NCBI GenBank assembly: GCA_027559495.1
Contig: JAMXSV010000003.1
Location: forward strand, 4,216,001-4,280,000
Length of the DNA stretch: 64,000 bases
Source of the DNA: Aurifilum marmelostoma
Lineage: Eukaryota > Ascomycota > Sordariomycetes > Diaporthales > Cryphonectriaceae
Reading direction: 5' to 3'
Shown: one piece after another, positions 57,511-64,000 of the stretch
How the letters are laid out: each line of letters starts with the position of its first letter
Numbering within the stretch: position 1 is the first letter of the stretch
Notes under the pieces: model-generated
What the model was told of the DNA's origin: nothing
The model's database searches: none
What the model saw: the letters and a program-made list of their open reading frames with translations, nothing else
Position numbers and translations under genes: made by a program

Positions 57511-59835
57511 ATGCCCGTCGAAGTAATCAACCTCATCTCGAGCCCCGATGTGCCCGCGCCCCAAAGAACAGCGGCGCTACCGCCCACCCGGCCTAGCAAG
57601 CCGCCCGCTAAGCCAATCGATGATGACATCTTCGACTTGACCGACGACGTACCGATTCATGATGCCTCTGGTGGCCGCCGTCATCATGTACCTCCACAAA
57701 CGCGGGCCGCGCTCCTCCCCCCACCCGTCCAGCGTCGACGGAGCCCCGGACGTCTCGTGCGGCGACACAGCGACTTTCCTCTTACCTCGTCCGATGATGA
57801 CGACCACATGCTCGACCTGTTTGACGATGCGCCGCTGCCCGCCAACAAAAGACCGAGGCTTGATCCTCCCAGCAAAAACAGCAGCATTCTTGGTGGTGGC
57901 CTGAGCAGCAGCAGGAGGAAGTTATCGAGCAGACCAGATCAGGTCCTTGGGCAGACGAAGGGGAGCAATACGAACGAGGCTGGGTCTGGCGTGCTTCAGC
58001 CCGCCTGTAGGAGAAAGTGGCATGTGAACATGGACCCTATCCAGACGAGCAGTGACCCTTTTACCAGCTCTCCGCCACAGGTGAAAGGTGGGAACAGGGT
58101 TGGGACCAGCAGACACGAGGAGAAGGAGAATATCGCCGGCGACCTATCCCTACTGGACGACGACCCTTTTGCCAGCTCGCCCCGCCCTGCCGAGATGGCC
58201 AAAGGGACGCGGAAGGGGCAGCAAGCTGCAGCTTTGGGGCCATCGGGGAGGCGCGTGCATGTACCGAGCTCCCCGATATTTGTAAGCAGCCAGCCTCTGG
58301 ACAAGGACCTGGCCAGTCCAAAACGGGGGAGCGGTGTAAAGAGCAAGGGAAAGAATAAATCTTTCGAATGGGACCATTTTTCCAGCTCTGCACCTGAGGC
58401 TGAAACGCACAACGACTGGGGTCTGGGACTGGATATTGCCCAGCTGCGAAGAACGTTTGGCAGGACTGAGTCGGTTGTGGGAGACCTTGACCTCGGTGAT
58501 AAGTCATCGGGTCTTGATGACGAGGATGACTTTGCAGATGTTAACCGCATCCAGCCATCCAGGCCAGGCTCAAGCAGCTATGGCGGATCTACCAACAGGG
58601 CTGCCAACAAGGTCACGAAACGCAGCGCCAAGGAGAAGAAGGCTCCTTCAGTCAAGATGTCTGCAGCTGAAAAGGAGCAGGACCGCCGTGACAAGGCTGC
58701 TGCCAAGGAAGCCGAGAAACGCCGCAAGCAGCGCGAAAAGGAAGAGGCAAAAGCACAGCGGCAGCGCGAGAAAGAGCGTGCAGCGGCGCTAGCAGAGGTC
58801 AATAAGATACGGACAGACAAGAAGGTGTCGACACCCGAGATGATCGTCGACCTGCCCTCGTCCTTGGTCCCGAGCCTCAGAGCTCAGGTTGAAGTACTGC
58901 TGGAGGATCTGAAGGTCGAGAGCCACAGCTACACCAGCCCTGTTAAGAACGTGGTCAAGTGGCGGCGAAAGGTGCGAGCCCGCTTCGACGAAGACGAGGG
59001 CCACTGGGAGCCCATGCCACAGCGGGTCGAGGACGAGAAGCACGCAATGGTCGTCATGAGCGCCCCCGAATTCGTGGAGCTCGCGCTCGGGGTAAACGGC
59101 TCTGATCTGGAGGCCCACGCCCTCGACATGCAACGGCACTACAGACACCACACGATCATCTACCTGATCGAGGGATTGACACCGTGGATGCGCAAGAACC
59201 GCAACGTGCGGAACAGGCAGTTCCAAGCTACGGTTCGCAATGCTAGCGGCAGTGATGGTGCAGCGGCCACCGGCACCCCCGATACTGCCGCTGCTGGATT
59301 GGCGCCGGCGCAGGCGGGCAAACGGCAGCGGAAGAAGAAGGATCCCAAACCGGCGCCTCAGTACATCGATGAGGATGCGCTCGAGGACGCCCTGCTCCAG
59401 CTGCAGGTCAACCACGGTGCACTAATCCACCACACGGCGGCGGCGGTTGAGACGGCAAACTGGGTGGCTATCTTTACGCAGCACATCAGCACGATCCCCT
59501 ACCGACGGCAGCGCGACGCCGTGAACGCATCAGCAGCATTCTGCATGGACAGCGGGCAGGTGCGGACGGGCGATGGAGCCAAAGACACGTACGCACGCAT
59601 GCTGCAGGAGATTGCGCGGGTGACGGCGCCCATCGCATGGGGGGTGGCGGCGGAGTTTGGGAGCGTGAGCGAGCTCGTGCGGGGCCTAGAGAGGCAAGGT
59701 CCTCTGGCGCTGGAAGGGATCCGCAAGAGTGCCAACAAGGACGGGGCGTATACTGACCGGACGGTTGGTCAGGCGGTTAGCAGGAGGGTGTACAAGGTCT
59801 TTACAGGGAGGGACGAGACAAGCACTGATATCTGA
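57511..59835 (+). CDS. EME1: Crossover junction endonuclease subunit EME1/MMS4
   Basis: Non-catalytic partner of MUS81 in the nuclear structure-specific endonuclease that resolves recombination and stalled-fork intermediates. Single exon from ATG 57511, 774 aa. The N-terminal 370 residues are disordered, with acidic SUMO-interaction-like motifs (VEVINLISSPD; DIFDLTDD) and several repeated short blocks of the SDPFTSSP / DDPFASSP type. A highly charged Lys/Glu helix (about 385-435) precedes the degenerate ERCC4 domain (from TPEMIVDLPSSL, about 443; VKWRRKVRARFDEDEGHW; VVMSAPEFVELAL; TIIYLIEGLTPWMRKN). The C-terminus carries the helix-hairpin-helix region (LVRGLERQGPLALEGIRKSAN). This order matches fungal EME1. 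Confidence 0.9.
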   Translation: MPVEVINLISSPDVPAPQRTAALPPTRPSKPPAKPIDDDIFDLTDDVPIHDASGGRRHHVPPQTRAALLPPPVQRRRSPGRLVRRHSDFPLTSSDDDDHMLDLFDDAPLPANKRPRLDPPSKNSSILGGGLSSSRRKLSSRPDQVLGQTKGSNTNEAGSGVLQPACRRKWHVNMDPIQTSSDPFTSSPPQVKGGNRVGTSRHEEKENIAGDLSLLDDDPFASSPRPAEMAKGTRKGQQAAALGPSGRRVHVPSSPIFVSSQPLDKDLASPKRGSGVKSKGKNKSFEWDHFSSSAPEAETHNDWGLGLDIAQLRRTFGRTESVVGDLDLGDKSSGLDDEDDFADVNRIQPSRPGSSSYGGSTNRAANKVTKRSAKEKKAPSVKMSAAEKEQDRRDKAAAKEAEKRRKQREKEEAKAQRQREKERAAALAEVNKIRTDKKVSTPEMIVDLPSSLVPSLRAQVEVLLEDLKVESHSYTSPVKNVVKWRRKVRARFDEDEGHWEPMPQRVEDEKHAMVVMSAPEFVELALGVNGSDLEAHALDMQRHYRHHTIIYLIEGLTPWMRKNRNVRNRQFQATVRNASGSDGAAATGTPDTAAAGLAPAQAGKRQRKKKDPKPAPQYIDEDALEDALLQLQVNHGALIHHTAAAVETANWVAIFTQHISTIPYRRQRDAVNASAAFCMDSGQVRTGDGAKDTYARMLQEIARVTAPIAWGVAAEFGSVSELVRGLERQGPLALEGIRKSANKDGAYTDRTVGQAVSRRVYKVFTGRDETSTDI

Positions 59836-60435
59836 GGTACGACTACGTATGCCTATGAGGTGACTGTGATTTCGAATCATCATTCTTTTTGGCTCGGTCA
59901 CGAAGATCTGTATGGGTTATGGTCGAGTCTATGGGCACTTGGAGGTCTTGTGGCTCGCCATGCTCACGATTCTGGAAGCCAACAAGGCTGTCTGTTATGG
60001 TCGAGTAGTCTTGTAGGTTAAATCATACATCAAATCGTGCTTTGTCGAACAAGTCCTCTCGTTCTTTTTTCGTTGACGTGGATGGGAATTCTGAATCACG
60101 CATTGGCCAGTAGTGACCTATCAATTACTTTACTGTGCCTGGTGGATTATTTACTTGGCTGCTGTAAGTGGTTAGTTAGGCCTCGCCTGGCCGCCAATAA
60201 GCGCTGACCTCGGCCCGTTATACAGTAGTTACATCATCATCATCATCACCACCATCAGCGGCTTGTTGCCCGGCTCCGACCTCGACTCCCCGTCCCCGTC
60301 CTCGTCCTCCCCCCTCACCAGAAGGGCCGACAACAACAGCAACAAAGGATCCACACGCGACGAGAGAAACAAGCACACACAGAGAGTTCAGCAGCCTCTG
60401 GCAAGGCCTGCCTGCTTTCCTACAGCCTGCTCAGG
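59836..60435. other. Intergenic region
   Basis: No gene was recognised. It contains an ATC/ACC triplet tract at about 60234-60257 and the promoter of the downstream lyase gene. Confidence 0.55.
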
Positions 60436-60579
60436 ATGAAGTGCCTACGAACAGCAGCCACCCCCCGACTATCTCCCCTCCTTCTCCGCAGCAGCAGCAG
60501 GAGCAGTAGGAGTTCCCCGCGATGGAGTCTACGGACCTCCTCCTTCGCGACGGCCACAGATGCGACGACGAGCTACCAG

Positions 60580-60619
<40 letters not shown>

Positions 60620-61745
60620 CCTCGTTTGACAACCGCGTCAGGATCGTCGAGGTGGGACCACGCGATGGGCTGCAGAACGAGAAGGCGACGATCCCGCTGG
60701 CGACCAAGATCGAGCTGATTGAGAGGCTGGCCAAGACGGGTCTGGCGAATATCGAGGCTGGGTCCTTTGTGTCGCCGAAATGGGTTCCCCAGGTACAGGC
60801 TGTCCCCTCTCCCCTCGAGTATCTGCAACGGAACTCTATATATATATATACACACACACCTGAAAGCAGAAACTCACACTCCATCAGATGGACAGTTCAA
60901 ATAAGATCCTCGAGCATATCCTCAAAAACAACATCCCCTCCCCAGGACCCATCACCTACTCCTTCCTCGCCCCCAACACAAAGGGCCTCGACAACGCCGC
61001 CGCCATCCTCCACGCCCACCCAGACAGCTTCGTCACCGAGTCCACCCGCCGACAAGAGCAGCACGGCACAGCCTCGCCGTCCTCGTCCCCACCCTCCAGG
61101 CCCGAGATCGAGCTCGCCGTCTTCGCCGCCGCCACCGAGACCTTTACGCAAAAGAACCTCAACTGCGACATAGCCACCTCCCTCGCCCGCTTCCGCGAGG
61201 TCATCTCGGGCGCCAAGCGCAGCATCCCGGGCGTCCGCGTGCGCGCCTACATCTCCGTCGTCCTGGGCTGTCCCTTTGAGGGCTACGACGTCGACCCCCA
61301 CCGCGTGGCCGCCATGGCCACCGACCTGCTCGAGATGGGCGCCGACGAGATCGCCCTGGGCGACACCACCGGCATGGGCACCGCGCCCCGGACGGCACAG
61401 CTGCTGCGCGGCGTGGCGGCCGCCGGCGTGCGCGTCGAGGACATCGCGATGCACTTCCACGACACCTACGGGCAGGCGCTGGTGAACACGGCCGTGGCGC
61501 TCGAGCACGGCATCCGCACCTTTGACGCCGCGGTGGGCGGGCTGGGCGGCTGTCCGTACAGCCCCGGGGCCACGGGGAACGTGGCCACCGAGGATGTGGT
61601 GTATTTCATGGAGAGCCTGGGCATGGACACGGGCGTGGACCTGGATGCTGTGGCGGACATTGGCCAGTGGATCACGGGGCAGATCGGGAAGGGTAATGAT
61701 AGTGCTGTCGGGAAGGCGGTGCTGGGTGCGAGGAAGAGGGCATAG
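60436..61745 (+). CDS. Hydroxymethylglutaryl-CoA lyase, mitochondrial
   Basis: Cleaves HMG-CoA to acetyl-CoA and acetoacetate, the last step of leucine degradation. Exon 1 is 60436-60792 and exon 2 60888-61745; the intron (GTACAG donor, ATCAG acceptor) joins in phase 0, giving 404 aa. The Ser/Arg-rich N-terminus (LLLRSSSRSSRSSPRWSLRT) is a typical mitochondrial presequence. It is followed by a 14-residue polyglutamine tract and then the DRE-TIM lyase barrel: VEVGPRDGLQNE (about 72), FVSPKWVPQ, the metal-site HFHDTYGQ (about 308), and the signature VGGLGGCPYSPGATGN (about 335) with the catalytic Cys. There is no peroxisomal C-terminal signal. A small Ser/Pro-rich insertion lies near residue 180. 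Confidence 0.94.
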
Positions 61746-62990
61746 GGGGGGGGGGAGGGGGGTTGGAAAGCGGGACAGGAAAGGTGGCAAGGGAAGATGG
61801 ACATTGAGGCAACTTTACATAGTTGCTCTGTGGAGAACCGGTCCTTGAGAAGGGGGGGCTACAAATATTTGAAATCATCTTGATCATGGTCAACATGTCT
61901 CAATTGCCCTGTGGCTTGGGCTGTCAACCTACATCTGCCATGTCTTCTTTTCTACAAACTCGCCCTCAAGTGTCTATCTCTTGGTGAGATGCTGCTTGAC
62001 CTTCTCCACAGCTTCCCAACCCCTCCTCGAGCCAATCCCCCACAGCAGACACACCAAATGTTCTGGAGACCATCACCTCACCCAACTCATCTGTCAAAAA
62101 GGACACTTTATACAACAGCTTTCCATACCGCACTCGTGTCCCTCCCTTTCACAATCCCATTACCAGGTGAACAACAAGCTACAGAACCAGAATGCATGCC
62201 ATCCACACCTTGTCCCTAAACATCACCACCTCTCACTGGAATTCTGATCACTGTATCCAGTTCAAGTCAAGATGATAGAACACACTCTGCAGAGTAGGTG
62301 ACACTGTCACTACTGCTGCTGGCCCAGTGAATCGTCGCCCCCCCCCCCCCCCCGGGCTTTCCCCGCGCCTGCACATGAACGATGCTATTCCTCGTCCGTC
62401 AGTCACTCACTTGGCCAAAGACCTCACCAGTGAATGAAGCCTCTTCCCCGCCATAGCATACCTCCCAAGATGGAGGGGCAAACAGCCATGGTGATATGTG
62501 TCGACTCAACCCGCACTTTGTCTCCGCTTTACAGCGACATCCCCCGGGATACAACACATGTCCTGCCAACACGTAGGGAGAAGGGGGTCAAAAAAACAAC
62601 AGACTTGACACGAACAAATTCTCCTTTTTTACTTTTTCTTCCTTCTCATCTCATCACAAGTTTACAGACTGTAAACAGAAAGGCAGAGATCAGACAGACA
62701 CGACCTGATCCTCTCCTTCTAGCACCTGTCTGCTGGCTTGAGCTCTTTCTTCTCCTTCTCATCATCATCATCATCCTCCTCAGGTCTGTGGGCTGCTGCT
62801 GCTGCTGCTGCACTCTCCAACATACCACAGCTTTCTCTTGACCTAGTTTTCTTCCCCAGAACAAGCTGTCCTTGCTGCTGCTGTTGCTGCTGCTGGAAGA
62901 GATCTTGTCCACCACACCAGAAACAGCTCATTGTTTTGCCTGCTGCTGCCAATCTCTCCCCTTTTCGAACAACCAGGAGGGTCACCCACG
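61746..62990. other. Intergenic region and 5' leader of the last gene
   Basis: No gene was recognised. A C16 run lies near 62338-62353. TGC/CTG triplets occur at 62,790-62,895 just upstream of the next start codon, in a CT-rich leader. Confidence 0.55.
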
Positions 62991-64000
62991 ATGGCTCACC
63001 CTTCGAACCGGTCCGAGGCCAAGCGCCAGGCTAACGATGGCGACGACAACGACGACCCTACGACACTCCTCCTCCGCAACGGCTGGCGCCGCCCTCCTCG
63101 TCAGACGGATTCCATCCAATCCGCGCCCATGCTCCGCCGCAGCGTGACTGCACCTGTGGACGGCTACTATCTGCAGCCTGTAGGTGGAGGAACAGTCACC
63201 GCCCAGCAGCATGATGATGATGACGCCGCCGCCTCTGTCACCTGTGGCCAGAAGGGGTCACGCAGACTGACTGTCCACCAGCGGCGAATCTCGGTGACGG
63301 GTGCGCGGGGTGTCGCGCCCGCTCAAGACGACATCCATGTGCGAGATACCGCCTACTCCTTCGAAGACAACACGACCGATGACAAGACCCACAATGCGGC
63401 TAAGAAGGTCGAGGATGAGGACGAGAAGAAGATTCAGGAAGAGGAAAAGATTCAGGACGAGGAAAGAATCCAGGACGAAGAGAAAATCCAGGACCAAGAG
63501 AAAATCCAGGACCAAGAGAAAATCCAGGACCAAGAGAAAATCCAGGACCAAGAGAAAATCCAGGACCAAGAGAAAATCCAGGACCAAGAGAAAATCCAGG
63601 ACCAAGAGAAAATCCAGGACCAAGAGAAGATCCAGGACGTGGTGTATGTCATAATTGACAGCGACACCGAGGACGAGTACGAGTACCATGATCGTGTGGG
63701 CAGGCCGAAGGAGGCCAAGAGAGAGAAGAGCCAGACACCCGCCAGCGACGACTTGTGCCAGCTCGACGGCGCGCGCCGCTCCGTGAGCCGCGCCAACACC
63801 GAGCCCGAGTCTGCTGGCTCCTCGCGTCCCATGCGAGCTACGCGGTCTAGATCCAGAGCGATACGGGCGTCACAGGCCTCGCAGTCGTCGCAGGCCACTC
63901 CGAACGAGACCAATGCCAAGGATGGTCACGACCAGACCGCACAAGCTGACTCGACGATGACCCAGACCAACTCCACGAATACCACCACCACCAAGACCAC
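62991..64000 (+). CDS. Partial hypothetical protein with a hexapeptide repeat (5' part only)
   Basis: Open from ATG 62991 to the window edge with no stop (336 codons), so the gene continues beyond. The start follows a CT-rich leader; an intron cannot be excluded but none is needed. The product is hydrophilic and probably disordered: a basic N-terminus with RRSVTAPVDG, then a charged Lys-Ile-Gln-Asp-Gln-Glu hexapeptide array (63429-63638), then VVYVIIDSDTEDEYE, which looks like a SUMO-interaction motif, then a Ser/Arg-rich stretch (RATRSRSRAIRASQASQSSQ). It may be a nuclear protein. No family was recognised, and the diagnostic domain could lie outside the window. Confidence 0.7.
   Translation, partial: MAHPSNRSEAKRQANDGDDNDDPTTLLLRNGWRRPPRQTDSIQSAPMLRRSVTAPVDGYYLQPVGGGTVTAQQHDDDDAAASVTCGQKGSRRLTVHQRRISVTGARGVAPAQDDIHVRDTAYSFEDNTTDDKTHNAAKKVEDEDEKKIQEEEKIQDEERIQDEEKIQDQEKIQDQEKIQDQEKIQDQEKIQDQEKIQDQEKIQDQEKIQDQEKIQDVVYVIIDSDTEDEYEYHDRVGRPKEAKREKSQTPASDDLCQLDGARRSVSRANTEPESAGSSRPMRATRSRSRAIRASQASQSSQATPNETNAKDGHDQTAQADSTMTQTNSTNTTTTKT
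63429..63638 (+). repeat. 18-nt coding minisatellite
   Basis: Eight identical 18-nt units encode (K)IQDQE in frame. They are preceded by three diverged units (KIQEEE, KIQDEE, RIQDEE) and followed by one partial unit. The copies are nearly perfect at DNA level, which points to recent expansion. Confidence 0.93.

Noticed and set aside
62434..62841. A 135-residue plus-strand frame
   Set aside because: Dominated by CTC/ATC/TGC repeats in the leader of the gene that starts at 62991.
63429..63638. CRISPR-like array
   Set aside because: The 18-nt units are directly adjacent without spacers and stay in frame in a eukaryotic gene, so this is a coding minisatellite.

Overview
The window is nuclear DNA of a filamentous ascomycete (Pezizomycotina, plausibly a Sordariomycete; the class is an inference). 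Genes have short GT-AG introns of about 50-150 bp with CTRAY-like branch sites and pyrimidine tracts. There are long intergenic stretches full of homopolymers and microsatellites, and typical fungal gene families. No bacterial, plasmid, viral or CRISPR features were seen. About 16 protein genes can be supported, and most splice junctions were checked by reading-frame phase.

Region 0.9-15.2 kb is an extracellular siderophore locus. It holds a full-length ABCB-type exporter (SitT-like), a DUF1749 siderophore esterase (SidJ-like) and an NRPS with the A-T-C-dA-T-C architecture of NPS6/SidD. Esterase and NRPS are divergent and share a promoter with a CCAAT box beside GATA sites, one of which exactly matches the iron-regulator motif ATCWGATAA. 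The hydroxyornithine acylation enzymes are not in the window. The transporter and the esterase each show a one-base frame break at a homopolymer.

Region 15.8-19.6 kb is the most interesting. A secreted precursor-like protein, built of Tyr/Gly-rich repeats separated by dibasic (kexin) sites, is divergently paired with a six-exon UstYa/DUF3328 oxidase. This is the minimal signature of a dikaritin-type fungal RiPP pathway (ustiloxin, phomopsin, asperipin class), with an unfamiliar Tyr-Gly-x-Tyr core. It is followed by an AAA+ ATPase, a C2H2/AT-hook protein, a 92-aa protein and a coiled-coil protein, all with less GC-biased codon use, so 15.3-28.3 kb looks like accessory DNA.

Region 33-64 kb is mainly housekeeping: a LicD-family protein, a Wss1-like WLM metalloprotease, the HDEL receptor Erd2, a single-pass surface protein with a low-complexity ectodomain, a large N-motor kinesin, the EME1/MMS4 nuclease subunit, mitochondrial HMG-CoA lyase, and the 5' part of a protein with a hexapeptide minisatellite. 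Large gene-free stretches lie at 28.2-33.3, 38.8-41.6 and 50.9-57.5 kb.
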